Shown here: in pieces, positions 11,970-26,856 of the stretch | Layout of the letters: every line of letters starts with the position of its first letter | How positions within the stretch are numbered: position 1 is the stretch's first letter | Origin: Lamellibrachia columna | Lineage: Eukaryota; Annelida; Polychaeta; Sabellida; Siboglinidae | Reading direction: 5' to 3' | DNA length: 64,000 nt | NCBI GenBank assembly: GCA_963662155.1 | Contig: OY759263.1 | Span: 17,860,894 to 17,924,893, forward strand | Notes under the pieces: model-generated | What the model saw: only the letters and a program-made list of their open reading frames with translations | Databases searched by the model: none | What the model was told of the DNA's origin: nothing | Translations under genes and position numbers: made by a program

Positions 11970-14900
11970 TTACTTCATGGAGCTGAGACTAATGTCATCA
12001 AGAGTGTCGTTGACCAGACTGCTATGGAAGTTGACGAGTTGACAGCTGATGCGCCACACAGCTTTCTGAAGGTCACTGTCGTAAGATTCAATGGATGACC
12101 GGTCCTCTAGTCCATCGCGGAAGAACTTCCCACTACGTCCTACAACGGTGTGAATCAACAGTAGTTTAACTGTCAAACAATATAATGTTAATAACTTGTA
12201 AGCAAATGTTTTAACTACTCTGTGATAATGTTCCATAACGGCAAAAAAGAAAGTTAAAAAAATTTTTTACAATTCTATTTATAAATTCAAGAAACATATA
12301 TATATACATTCAAGAATTATATAGATAGATAAATTTAAGAATTATATAGGTAAATAAATTCAAGAATTATATAGATAAATTCAAGAATTATACAGGTAGG
12401 TAAATTCAAGAATTATATAGGTAGACAAATTGTAGAATTATATAGATAGAAAAATTCTAGAATTATATAGACAGAAAAATCCAAGAATTACATAGATAAA
12501 TTCAAGAATTATATAGGTAGATAAATTCAAGAATTATACAGATAGATACATATGAGAGTTATATAGATTCAAGAAATATATCGACAGATACAGTCATGGT
12601 TAGGGAAAAGTGACCTGAAACGGCTTTGATGTCCAAGAGAAGCCAAGGGGTGAATGGTTACACAGCTGCAGTGGCCAAGGCATGAGACCTGCCTCATTTG
12701 TAGCACATTTCTTCTACTTTCTGATGACATTATGCAGATGGCATGCCACAGAATCCATATGTAGCAAAGTTAGTGATTATCAGCAGTGGCTCAGCTGGCC
12801 TGATTCACGGGATTGTCAATGTGCTTTAACCTGTGACTATGAATGGTTGGGTCCAACTCCCTGTCCATTGTCCACATTGGCCAGGTCACCACAATGGGCA
12901 GTACATCAATTAATAGCAAGAAATTTGGGATTTCAAAAGTGTCCGTTATAGTTACGCCACTACAACGTAGTTTTCAAAAGTGTCCGTTATAGGTGTCTTT
13001 TGTGGGCAGGTGTTTGCCAAGAATGCTTGGCAAACACCTGCCCACAAAGGTAAAACAATGGTTTTACCGCAGTTAAATTCAAGAACTATATAAAACTGTA
13101 CAGTAAGTGATGTGTCAAAGACTCATTGTCAATCCAGATAGATGCAAATGTTTGGCTGTTAAAGGTGCCTCATCAATTCAAGTTTTTTTGCTCGTCTCAT
13201 TTCAAGTTCATTTTGCAAAAACTCAAACCTGCCTAGTATCCACTGCAACATGCTAGCTCGTTTGTGCAACTTTTGTATGTAGTTTTTCTGAAATCATCAC
13301 ACAAACTACTATTTTATTCTGCATGCAGAATTTATTGAAGTGAAAATGAAAATGCTGAAAACTCACAAATTTCACCCTTGGTGAAATTTCATAACTTTGT
13401 CATGTGATCAGCAAGAGGATGGAAATCACACCCGTGATCAGCCTTTACCCCATAAAGTGTTTACCGTTTTGGATATCCATTAGTTTGAGCCTTACCAGAT
13501 CTAATGACTAAAGTCAATTCTTTCGTTGATTTTAACAAAAAATACGGACTTTTTAATTAAACCGACTGTAGATATTACTTAAACTATTCACATACTACAT
13601 ATTAGGATATCAATGAACCGGATCTACAATAGGCTAAATCAGTTGAGGATTCAGTTTTAACCCAAATATTTGTCTAATTTTGGGCAAGCACCATGTTACT
13701 TACGACAAGCATAAACAAGACCAAACATACCTTCATACTTGTCAGAAGTTGCCAGTTCTGCTATCTGCATTGCAGCCTCGTGGACCTTCTTCGATGAGTG
13801 GACACACGGCCGGAGAATGCGGTCAATACAGAAGAGAGAGTAGGCCTGTTGTAACTTGCCTGCATGCCTAAGTAACTCTGTCGTTGGCACGGTGCCTGGC
13901 ATACACAAACCACACAGACCATTTGACATGGAAAAATATACAGGTACAAGTGAAATGGTAAAAACAGTATATAAACTGAAGTTGTCCACATTGGCCAGGT
14001 GGCCGCTATGGGCAGTACATCAACTAATAGCAAGTAATTCGGGACTTTCAAAAGTGTCCGTTATAGACAGGTGTCCGTTATGGGCAGGTGTTTATATTAT
14101 TGACTGTAGTCGTTGCACCACGGAAAAACCTTCAAGAGTATATGTAACTAAGTTGCAACATTCGTCTAGCTAAGAACATTTCATAGTCGTTCGAAAATAT
14201 AAATTTATGAAATTTCGTAGCTGCTAATTTAGCATGGATAAAATAAAACTCAATTGTTTGACACACATTCACTTCCACATCATTCTAAGTACAATTTTTC
14301 GGTAATTCACTTAACTGCACAAGCCACTTAATAGGCACAAATTATTGCTCTGGCATGAAATGATCTTATTAAGCAGAGTCCATTGCTCAACACTATAAAT
14401 AAAAAGACTAATAACTTCTTAACTACATTGTTGACTTCACAGTAATGTGTGTTTAGGAACATTGGTGAAGACACATTTGTCCACAGGATATTTGCGTACA
14501 AAGATGTTTTTTTCATCGGGAATTTGCTCACATAAGTTGTAGATTATTGTCTTCAAAATAAATGTCTTTTTCTGAACTTATACCTGGGTCTATGGCAGTG
14601 ACTCTGACTCGAGTTCCCCGCAACAACTCCGCCAGGTGGTATGTGAACAGAAGATTGCAGACTTTGGAGTTCTTGTATGCCTGAAGCCCATTGTACGTGC
14701 CCTCGTCCTGCAGTTGGAAGTTCTTTGTGTGCAAGTAGTCAATTCCTGCAACACGTCCACCAAAGAGTGACATTAGTTGCGGAGTTGTGAATCACAGTAA
14801 AGCAGTGGCTTGACCTGCCTGGGTTTTGCAAAATTACTTAAATGTGAGTACCATGGTCCATCTGGTAGAAGAATCAGTTTGGCATTAGTACTTAGTATGA

Positions 14901-17900
14901 GAACTTTGTTATGTACTATGAGTACACATGGTTTATATTTTTATCCAGGGACTGACGTATGGATTTCCACTTGCGTTTCTGCACTACATCACATAAATTC
15001 ATCATAATGCTCTCCAAAACAAAACTACAATTCAGGAATAATTGTAAACATATGAGCACAGAGTCTAAATAAAACATTTTTATTTCGCAATATATTTTCT
15101 ATTTTGAAATTTTTTAAAACAAGCTATGCATCAATAAAAGAAACAAAACTGCGAACAGCTGCACAACATAATCCATAACACAATCTGCTGCATTTGGACT
15201 GAAAATATTACTTCGACTTGTCCAGCCGCCTTCCTGGTTGTGGGCTGAGCATGTCACATTGATGATACGACCTTCTCCTAGGATGTTAGATGTCTGTATC
15301 ATACAGTCCAAAAGAAGGTTTGTCAGGAGGAAGGGACCTGAAAAAAGACAACATTCTGTGGCATTACAATAGCCGCTCTACATGATAGTCTAGGGGGGTC
15401 ACATAAAATGTATTTAATGTTAGAACTAAATGCATTTTGTATAGCTAGATAGGATTTGAAACTAGGAACACAATGACACCAAGATCATTAAAATTGCACT
15501 GTCCACTCAAAAGATATGAACAGTTGAAGATGACAAAAAATATAAATTTTCTAGCATTTTACTGTAATGGAATATGTTTTGGAAAAAATAAAAAATAACT
15601 GAGGAATAAATGCCCAAGTTAGAATTTTTAAATGTAAAAAAATCTTTTAATTTCACCAAAATAAAAAAATGTCTTCTATCATAAGTTTTTTGGTGTGCCC
15701 GACAACATGGCAACGTCCATTTTGACAATACCGTAACCAGAAATAGGTCAAAATGGTGGCCATCTTGAATTTGTAATGAGGCGATCTTTAATAGTGGCAT
15801 AATGAGAACATTTCCTTCACAAGTAGATTTTCTGGCATGTCAGACGAGGTGATGACCTCTGTTTTACAATATCACAATCAGAAGTAAGTCAAAGTGGTGG
15901 CCATCTTGAATTTTTAATGAGGTGATCGCAACATATTTGTTTTGCTAGTGACTTGTATAGCACTTGCATATTTTGTAAAGTTGGATACATAAACTCAAAA
16001 GCAGACAAATCGAGGAAAATGAGGCCATGCAATTATGCTGACATTTGTTGCAAATAACTAAGATGGCCACCATTATTTAAGTGGAGTGGGGCTCGGTCTT
16101 TCAATGACCATGATATAATTGGGGTTTATTACACTGCTGATTTCAATTATGATGTTGTTCTTTACATACCATGTAAGAGAAACTATATAATATGATCAGG
16201 GTAAAATGTTTACAATACATTTAATCCAGTCCACATAATTGCATGTCACTGCATCTGGAAGTCATGAAGATTCATTCCTTGAAAAAAAATGTTCAGGAAA
16301 TTTAGGACATGACTTTTGCATTAATTTCAAAGTCAGTTTTTCACTAGAAAACCAGCAACTGATCATGACAAAAAGTAATTACTAGATGAAATTGGAATCA
16401 ATTTTTTTATAAACTACTTTTCTTTCATTGCAGATAACACTGAAGTAGAAAAGTGCTACACTGAAGTATCTACAGCTTACAAGTACAGCAACGTAGTCAC
16501 AAGAAGACTGAAATAACAAAGGCATTCAGTAATTAAACATAGCAAAATAAATTATCAAAGAACGAAGAGTAATTGTGACAACTCATTCAGTCTTGTAAAA
16601 GTTTGAGAAAGATGTCACAACACTTAAAAACAAAAAGAATAATTTATAAAAGTTTTTCTCTGTACTCAATAAAATCACCCCAACTGAACACAGATACAGT
16701 GCAAGTTGAAAGTCAGTCAAACTGCAATGGATTCTCGCCAGTCTGATAGGAATCCCTGTTTATTAACTCTATACAGTGTATTTTCTTTATAATACATCAC
16801 TAAACTTATTACAAAATACTTTAAAACACCATACATCACCAAAAGTGGGATAAACAGGTAATAAAATATAGATACAGAAAGTTAGCAAATAGTGGGCTGA
16901 GTTCGTCGATGGGCTGAGAGGCGAGATTGACATGGCCAGGCTTGGGCCACGATCGTGCCTGGGCTACAGTGCAAGATCGTCAAATACCACCAATGTCTTC
17001 CAATTTGAATGCAATTTCTCGAAAAACTCTGCAATAATATTATCAATACCCATTAAAAACTACAGAAATTTCTGCATCAATAAATACCAGTAACAACTTA
17101 ATCTGCGATCAATGTGCGCAAAGCATCTGTCAGTGTCAGCACATTTTGTCCGTCCATCTTCACGTGCATGCGTAATTATCATTTTTCACAGGTGAGCCAT
17201 TCATATTTCACCTTTGAACTATGCATCACAATGAAAGTAAAGATCCGTAGATTTTGGCGAGATATTTTTTATATGGTTTAATAGACATAAAAGAAAAAAA
17301 TAATGTAACTTTAAATAGCAATTGTTACTGTTTCATTGTGGTTTGATCTAAACAAAAGTTATACTAAAACGAAGCTTGGAATCTACGCTACATAATGACA
17401 TCATTCAACTCATCATGAGGCTCACCCATCCCCTTCAAGCAACCATGAAGTCACTACGATCGGGCTGACAGTGCGCTGTCAGTGAAGGTGACTTGGGCCG
17501 ATGTGCAAAACAGGTCACATTGAAAAATTCTGTGCGCTTTTATTTCTGGGCATAAAAAAATATAAATACAACATCAACGAGGACAAACAAATCTTCACAA
17601 TGGCTTTTTGAGATAAAAATAATAAAAGTTAAAGCCTACAGGACAAAATAAAAAATGGGAATTTCTATGTCATTATCAATAGCTCCATGTGTAATCCATC
17701 GTGATCAGTGGCCTCGCTGGCCGTGTGTGATCCCCCAATAAGTTTTACAGTACATCGCTACATTTCGTGTAACTTTTTTAAAACAATAATACAAATTAAC
17801 AACACTGCATTTATTACCAACTAACCAACTTGGAACAAGCATCATCATAACTTGGCATGTCAAATGAACTTAGAAATGGGCTAGCTTTGCACAATCTCAC

Positions 17901-19091
17901 CTAAATAGTTTGTGACCATGGTCAACTCGAAGCCCTCGCTCGTTGTATTCCGGGTCAGGTCACTAAAGTTCAAGGCCACACCAGCGTTGTTGATGAGAAT
18001 GCTCAACTTCTTTTTCTTCCTCAGAAAGTCGCGCACAAACTCTCGCACAGATGTTGTCGATGAAAGATCCAACTACAAGTCAGAAACTAGGACTGCAAGG
18101 CAACAACAGTGATTCCAACAAGTTGTAAGTTTCAGTAATGATGGCCAGACATAGAGCTAGGTTCTAGTGAAGGAAATGATACAGTCAAGCACACAGCCCG
18201 ATGAAAGCTAATGCATTACTAAAAGCTAGACAAAAATGATGCTGGTAACTAAAAACTGATCATTACCTAATATTATTATACACGGCAAGACATAGAAATG
18301 TTGTTTGGAACTGGAAAGATTTCCCTAATTAATATTGCCATATGCTCATCATGACAATTATTTGCAGAGAAAATGGCAAATTATGTTACCAGGCTGGCTA
18401 CCCTAATGCCATTTAAGAGTGATTCAAACAATATCAACAGACATGGCTTGCTGCCCCAGGCACAGCTTTTCGGCTACTAATGCTAAGTTGTTCTGATGTT
18501 ATTCACATACTCAAATATTATGCACATTACCATTAAATCAACAAACTGTACACCTTGAAAAGTTTCCTGCTTTAAAAGTTCACAATTCAGTACACTTATT
18601 GTAGATTTAATTTTGTGGTTTGCTCTACTAAAACTTAAAAAAATGGATGAGTTTTTATGATGAGAAATGTTCAAGCAGTTTTGTGAAAACCGTGAAAATC
18701 ATGAGCCTTAAATGCTCTCAAACATTTCTAGTTTTGCAGTAAATAACAACAGATGTCACTTTGTCCCTGTTGTCACCTGTTGACTAATATCGATGCAGCA
18801 GCCATCTAGTGAGTATATTACCTACTTGAACCAACCCCTAATACATAAATCATTCCATGGGAAACACCAATTTATGTGGGCTTACATCACCCTACAACAT
18901 TCCCGTCATACCTGCATGAAAGTGGCAAGAGAGTTCGGGAGGACGCTCTTGATCCGACGCACAGCATCCTGACCCTTCTCAGGGTCACGACATGCCAGCA
19001 CGACGTCATTGCCCCCTTCGGCCAGGTACTTGGCGACCTCGAAGCCAATGCCCGAGCTGGCACCCGTCACGATCATTACCATGCCCGTCAT
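11970..19091 (-). CDS. Short-chain dehydrogenase/reductase, retinol-dehydrogenase-like
   Basis: Six coding exons join in phase: 19091-18912, 18072-17901, 15337-15212, 14745-14584, 13895-13731 and 12139-11970, giving 324 residues, a usual length for this family. The Rossmann dinucleotide site TGASSGIG is at residues 9-16, ACRDPEKG (about 33-40, a pattern typical of NADP-preferring RDH11-14 relatives) follows, NNAG is at 88-91, and the catalytic Tyr/Lys pair YKNSK is at 183-187. IDPG lies at 211-214, followed by TELLRH-like sequence. There is no N-terminal membrane anchor: the protein starts directly at the first beta strand. The usual NVSS serine site reads NVTCS (144-148). The exon 3 donor at 15211 is my choice, made because it keeps phase; a read-through would hit a stop after a hydrophobic tail. 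Substrate unknown. Confidence 0.88.
12290..12585. repeat. Degenerate tandem repeat, about 23-30 bp units
   Basis: Phrases of the form TTCAAGAATTATATAGATAGA recur about ten times with variable spacing. The array lies within the last intron of the SDR gene. Confidence 0.8.
12869..12951. repeat. Dispersed repeat, copy A (copy B at 13983-14066)
   Basis: 83 bases starting TGTCCACATTGGCCAGGT and ending AAAAGTGTCCGTTATAG recur at 13983-14066 in the same orientation with few differences. Both copies are in SDR introns. The phrase GTGTCCGTTAT recurs again just after each copy. Confidence 0.75.
12999..13048. repeat. Perfect 23-bp hairpin with 4-base loop
   Basis: TTTGTGGGCAGGTGTTTGCC plus AAG (12999-13021) is followed by the loop AATG and then its exact reverse complement (13026-13048). 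It lies in an SDR intron next to the dispersed repeat at 12869-12951. It could be the centre of a palindromic mobile element, a short structured RNA or an assembly fold-back. Confidence 0.85.
13496..13680 (+). repeat. Dispersed repeat, copy B (copy A at 1233-1415)
   Basis: Same repeat as 1233-1415, in the same orientation, diverged by point changes and small indels. It lies in an SDR intron. Confidence 0.6.
13983..14066. repeat. Dispersed repeat, copy B (copy A at 12869-12951)
   Basis: Second copy of the 83-base repeat, followed by GTGTCCGTTATGGGCAGGTG, which links it to the hairpin sequence near 13001-13018. Confidence 0.75.
15690..15935. repeat. Internal direct duplication in an SDR intron
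   Basis: A block of the form GTGGCCATCTTGAATTTGTA followed by ATGAGG and GATC appears twice, at about 15755-15785 and 15897-15928, each preceded by a similar AGAAATAGGTCAAA/AGAAGTAAGTCAAA phrase. Noncoding. Confidence 0.6.
16705..16745 (+). repeat. Short dispersed repeat (second copy at 25552-25592)
   Basis: AGTTGAAAGTCAGTC, four variable bases and then GCAATGGATTCTCG occur here and at 25552-25592. The surrounding bases are not obviously related, so only the core is shared. Confidence 0.55.
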
Positions 19092-19652
19092 GGTGACAGC
19101 AGTTTGTCACGGTATGTCTCACTGTTAGCAGAATAAAGTTAGAACAACTTATCGTTTTTATTATAAACCCATGATATCTATAATATAATGTTCGTTCATA
19201 TCCAGTTTCACATGTATGGGGCTGAAAGTTTGCAGATTACATAACTCAGAACAATAACAGTTTGAACTTCGTAGTTACATACAATTGTTAGTAATGCTGT
19301 GCATGTTTTCTATGATTTTTGAGTTATGTGATCTACGTAAAATGTCCACATACAGAAAACCGGCAGTTTGTCATGATTTTTGGTGCATGAAATTGTCATT
19401 GCTATTGCCCAACGAAAACTTGGTTAGTGCAAGGAGTCACAAACTTTTGGCTTGCAGTGGCTATTTTTGTTGGTGTTCAACTCGGCTAGAGACACTACAC
19501 CAGTAGTGGAGTATAAACTATGCCAATTATAACATCTTGACTGCCAAACTGTGCTAAACTCATGTGGCTGAGCCAGGGTCCTGGTCACGGGGTGATCAGT
19601 GTTCAGCCTCAGATTCTATAAAGCCATTTTAAAGGCATTATTATTATTATCT

Positions 19653-19921
19653 TTCATATAAATCTTCCAGAAATCTAGCTATACACCCTGTATATATATA
19701 TATATCTGATAAAGTACACTAAAGTACTGCTACCGATGCCTCTACCGAAGTGTTGTTCAGTTCATGCATATTATCAGTTCATATGTATTATCAATTTGTG
19801 CACATAAGCTGATAATACGCATGAACTGATAATACGCACAAACTGATATTATACATGAACTGATAATACGCACAAACTTAATGACACTTTGGCACCAGTA
19901 ACAGTACTTCAGTGTACATTA

Positions 19922-19979
<58 letters not shown>

Positions 19980-19998
19980 CTAGATTTATATGAAATAT
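19653..19998. mobile_element. Foldback/MITE element flanked by TA runs
   Basis: Inner arms at 19714-19740 and 19891-19917 are inverted repeats differing at 4 of 27 positions (left arm starts GTACACTAAAGTACTGCTAC). Outer sequences CATATAAATC and TAGCTATA on the left and their complements on the right extend the symmetry beyond the (TA)n tracts. The centre holds several copies of GATAATACGCACAAACT-like phrases in alternating orientation. This fits a palindromic non-autonomous element inserted at TA. Confidence 0.6.
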
Positions 19999-20050
19999 AT
20001 TGTTCATGGCTAAAAGATTTCATTAGAAAGTAATAATTTACACTTACGTT

Positions 20051-21337
20051 CAGGGCTGGGTCCAATTACGTAATTGTAATTGATTACAGCAAAATTGTGT
20101 AATTGTAATTGATTATGGTTTCAAATTTGTGCTGTAATTGTTATATTTTGTATAATTGAAAATTTATTTCAATTACAATCAATTACAATCAATTACAGTA
20201 CGTTTCATATCACAAACTACCTGAACAAACTGTCAATAAAATATAATTTAAGTCTCATACAGGTTCAGGGTTGTTTGATTTAAATCATTTTATTTAAATC
20301 ATTGATTTAAATCATGATTTAAATCACTCCAAAAAAATCATTGATTTATGATTTGTTTTTACTTCCGATTTTTATAATCGCTAATTTATATGAATTTAGC
20401 ACAAATAATTGTTTACAAGCATTGAGATCAACAGAGTTTTGTATGTCTTTTAATACAAAAGCAAAAGTGTGCACACTTGTGTAGCTGTATTGACACCAGA
20501 TAGCCTGACAGTCAAATATTTTATGACATTGTGTATGTCTGAGCTATTCCCTTTTTGAATGCAGTGAAGCTACACAAAGTTGTCTTCCAGAGGAAGTATC
20601 TTTTCAAGTCAGAAGCCCTGAGTTAAAGTCCACTTACTTAGAGCTTGTGCTAGTTGTTACCAATTCAGTATGTAGACTCAAGTGAGACAGTCTGGGCTAC
20701 CATTGTTTAATACTGTACCAGTTTGCAGTCTGGTTAGAGACCCTTAGAGTACACAGGGCCATGGACAGGTGCTAATTCACCCTCTCAGCAAACAATAATT
20801 AGCACTGCTACAGCCACAGGCACACAGCATGCTTTCCTTTCCAAGACAGATTATGCAACTGCAGGAGGTGAAGCCTTGTGGACATTGTCTAATGTCTTTA
20901 TATAAGCAAAAATCATGTACCCTCTGTTAAGACAAGTACCTAGATTGATTTGAAAGAGTTTATAAATACATCAACATATATATATATATATAAAATGTAT
21001 TAATGTCTATATACCAGATTTAAAATATATATTTATATAATAAAAATATGTTTAAACGGCTGTCTTTTTTTTTTAGTACAATTCAAAATTCAAGCCACAA
21101 TTCTTCAACAATTTACAATCATTACCGTTATATTTGTTTATCAATTGTGTACAAAATATTGAAATTCAGCAAAAGTGCAAAACTATATAATTAACAAATG
21201 CTGAATATATTTGGTTCCGCATAATGTAATTGTAATTGAAACAGTGTAATTGTATTGAATTTTTTTTAGTGTAATTATAATTGAACTAAAAATTTAAATG
21301 TAATTGATATAATTATGTGTAATTGAACCCACCCCTG
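20051..21337. mobile_element. hAT-like non-autonomous transposon, 1287 bp
   Basis: The left end is CAGGGCTGGGTCCAATTAC, and the right end as reverse complement is CAGGGGTGGGTTCAATTAC (2 mismatches in 19). The element is bounded by a perfect 8-bp direct repeat, CTTACGTT, at 20043-20050 and 21338-21345. CAGGG termini and an 8-bp target duplication are hallmarks of the hAT superfamily. Both subterminal regions are full of AATTGTAATTGATT-like motifs, the usual transposase-binding pattern. No transposase frame is present. Internally, at 20271-20360, a TTTAAATCA/TGATTTAAAT palindrome cluster begins after CAGGGTTG, possibly the remnant of another hAT end. Confidence 0.88.
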
Positions 21338-22665
21338 CTTACGTTGCAGCAAAAATTGCACGTCTGTAACGCCCTAAGAGCCAGTGACTACCCGGAGTGG
21401 GTCCTTGAGGTTCCCCCTGCCAGTGAGACACTACCAGCCACAAACAATAATAGTTATAAAACAATGAACACAAACCAACCCATGTTGGGACTACCATATG
21501 TAGCAGGGCTATCAGAACAACTCGGGCGAGTCTTCAAATCACACAATGTGCACCTGGACCATAAGCTCTCAAACACCCTTCGTTCTATGGTAGTTCACCC
21601 GAAAGACAAGACACAGAAAGAACACCAGGGTCGGTGAGACTAAACGAACACTCAGCCTGAAGTTCAAGGAACACACAAACCTAGATAAACCTACAAGGGT
21701 AGGAGACCACTGCCTGGCCATGGGTCCCAGATGGTTTGGCCCATGATGGGTTCAGCCCACCCCAACGGATGGTTTAGTCTAGTCGTTTCGGACCAAACAG
21801 ATGGGTGGTTCGGCCCACTTCACTGAAAACCATGTCGTTACTGAATTCAACGACGGTTGATTTGGCCCACACTAGTAGCGGATTCTAAGAAGAGTCGTTT
21901 CGGCCCAGAGCCTGATTCGATAAAAAAATTAAATTATGATTGCGCACAAAAACATACGCACGTGCTAATGTAATAATAACATATACTTATTACAGAGCAG
22001 TATCCATAAGATAATAGATATGACATAATAAATTTAAGGTTGTCAACTGACCGGCTACTATCGTCAAAGTTGGAAAATGTTTATAACTTCATTAGGCATT
22101 TAATTTGATGATTAAACCAACTGACTAATGTCAAGTGTTAAACTTGTTTTTGCATCTTCATCTGTATATATGTTTATGTTTAATAAAAAACAATTTAATT
22201 CTTAACACATATGTACGTTTTTCAAGATTCAAAAACACTAATAATTTAGCATATAACATTTCCCAGTTACAAAACGCTGCAAAGTCAAGTCGAAAATAAC
22301 GAATGTAACAAGGTCCACCAACCCCACTTTCCAGTTAGAATACGATAGTCGTTTCGGCCCAAGGAGCCCGTCGGGCACCAGTTACATACACGGTTCACCG
22401 GTTGCGAAAACGGTTGGTTCGGCCCATGGGCCGAACCCGTTATGGGCCGAAACATCCGACACCCCTGGCCACAGGACACTCACTGCCAATGGTCCGGACA
22501 AAACCAAGAACCTGGCCAGGGAACAAAACTGGCACAAAAGTGAAGGAGACAATCTACATCAAGGCTGCAAGGCATTCAAGCAGAGAGGCCCCATCATGAA
22601 TCGAGACCAGGCCCGGGCAGGGATACCACTTAGGCAGAATCGTCCGCCCCATCATATAAAACAGC
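21338..22665 (+). pseudogene. Penelope-like retroelement C-terminal fragment, interrupted
   Basis: Before the insertion at 21721-22463, the plus-strand frame reads LPYVAGLSEQLGRVFKSHNV and VVHPKDKTQKEH (about 21506-21620), then KFKEHTNLDKPTRVGDHCLA (about 21663-21720). After the insertion it resumes at ATGHSLPM and continues to KVKETIYIK and MNRDQ (to about 22610). The order of RT-linker residues, KEH, HCLATGHS, K-E-IYI and NRDQ corresponds to the end of the reverse transcriptase and the GIY-YIG-like endonuclease of Penelope-like elements, although the GIY-YIG core has been lost after a frameshift and stop near 21637. It is a dead copy. Confidence 0.65.
21721..22463. mobile_element. 743-bp TIR element nested in the Penelope-like fragment
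   Basis: CCTGGCCA occurs at 21713-21720 and again at 22464-22471. Removing one copy and the sequence between restores the frame DHCLATGHSL of the interrupted retroelement, so the insertion and its target duplication are visible directly. The ends are imperfect inverted repeats of about 38 bases (left GGGTCCCAGATGGTTTGGCC; right GGGTGTCGGATGTTTCGGCC as reverse complement). The interior carries several CGTTTCGGCCCA motifs and no transposase. Exact ends are uncertain by 1-2 bases. Confidence 0.8.
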
Positions 22666-24425
22666 AAAAGCCAGATAGAAAAAATTGTATAGCGATTGAC
22701 TTTGCCTACCACCTATCCGCCACCTACAACCAGATTATTCCGCAAGACTCTGAGCCACAGTCATATGTCATCAGTGCGGGAACAGGGTCCGCAGAAGACG
22801 GATCAAAACGTCGCATTCGTTTAAATTTTTGCTCCAAAGAAAGTGTAAATTATTACTTTCCGGAAGATTGTTTCAATGTTTGGCTTCGGTCAAGAACTAC
22901 CGAGGTTTGACCCACCCCTGCAGGCTGCAAACATGGCTTTCTTACCCTGTTCATGGAACTATGCACATCATTGGTTGAGTTTGTCATCAATACTTTGCAG
23001 GTGTCATTTTCATTTATATGTCTTCAGCGGTGATAACGTTACACTTGTAGTCGACAGCTGGGTAATGTTTCGATGTAACAATCTTCGTCCCTCCCTGTTC
23101 TATGCGAAATATGAAGTCGATCGAACAATTATGCATTACCCGTGTTAACGAAATCACGGATTCCATTACATACCCTAATGCCCTTTCTTTTTCATAATCC
23201 TTTTTTCAGTTATTTTTAATAATATATGTGCTCTATTAAAAAATATAAGTTTAATAAAACAGGCAATATTAGTTCTTATTTTAATGTTGATATCCTGGAT
23301 TAAAATGGGGATGTGCAAGAGACAATAATTTATGTATTCAAGTTATTTTTTTATTAAAAAACATATTTTTTATAATTTTGTATCTGATGCAGATCATTGT
23401 TCGATGTTTTTTTGTGAGCAGGACTGCATCGTGCACACTTTGTAATGATTATGTTAGACACGTGTAGTGTAATGAAAAATTAGTGAAAATGTGACAATAT
23501 ATTCATCGAGTTACTAGTGTTCAATTTCTAGTCGGACATAATGAAGGCCGACTTCCATTTTATTCAGTAACAAAAACTACACATGCGGGGATCATCAAAT
23601 GTCATGCATTGATTGAACTTTTAAAATTTAATGTAGATCAAAACATAAATCAGCAATCATGGTAAAACATAATAGACTCAAAGAAAAACATTAAATTTTA
23701 TATAACAACTGCACACACCATTGTGCAGTTATGAAACAATGATTACACCATAACAGTGAAATTGTATTAGTGACAAAGTGTTCATCATGTAAGAATGTAT
23801 GGATTCCTGTTCTCCTTTGATCCAAATAATTTTATCGAAACTGGCATCAAAATACTGTAGACCTTAGACCTGGGTTTTGTCTGGTACTTAATGAACAATA
23901 ATGATTTGTTGTAATACAATTAACATAACATATTTATTCTTTATCAATACCATTGATATTATGCAATGATCAAATTAATTATAAAAATGCCAGCAACTTT
24001 GATTGTGGTGGCTTTTAGAAGAATCTCATTGTTTTCTCATACTGTGTTAATAAGTAATAAATGGAGCAAAAACAAGCAATACATATCTAGTACGCAAATG
24101 TTCATGCAATTGTAATATTTTTTGTCATAAAAACTCATGACAGGAATAGCAGATAAAATCACTTATGCTGTCAAAATCTTTCTGCTGCAAACTTTAAATA
24201 TTTTCCTTCCTGAATGTGTCATCAATTAGATTATAAAACACATGCGCACAAAGTGATACAAATCTCAGTTTCGTAATCTTACTGTAAAGAAATGTATAAG
24301 TTTCTTGTCACTCAAAAAGTCATAGGACAGAAATCCTATTTTTTTTCAAACCAATATTATGAACACAGTATGGATGTTATCAATACACCAGTGTACTGTT
24401 GTCAGGGCAAACGAAAGCCTCAGAA
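22665..24425. other. Intergenic, noncoding
   Basis: AT-rich sequence with scattered short frames and no recognised gene. The part near the 3' end of RBBP9 probably includes its 3' untranslated region. Confidence 0.4.
23933..23938 (-). terminator. Candidate RBBP9 poly(A) signal
   Basis: AATAAA on the minus strand, 488 bases after the RBBP9 stop. Chosen by position only. Confidence 0.3.
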
Positions 24426-26856
<2,431 letters not shown>

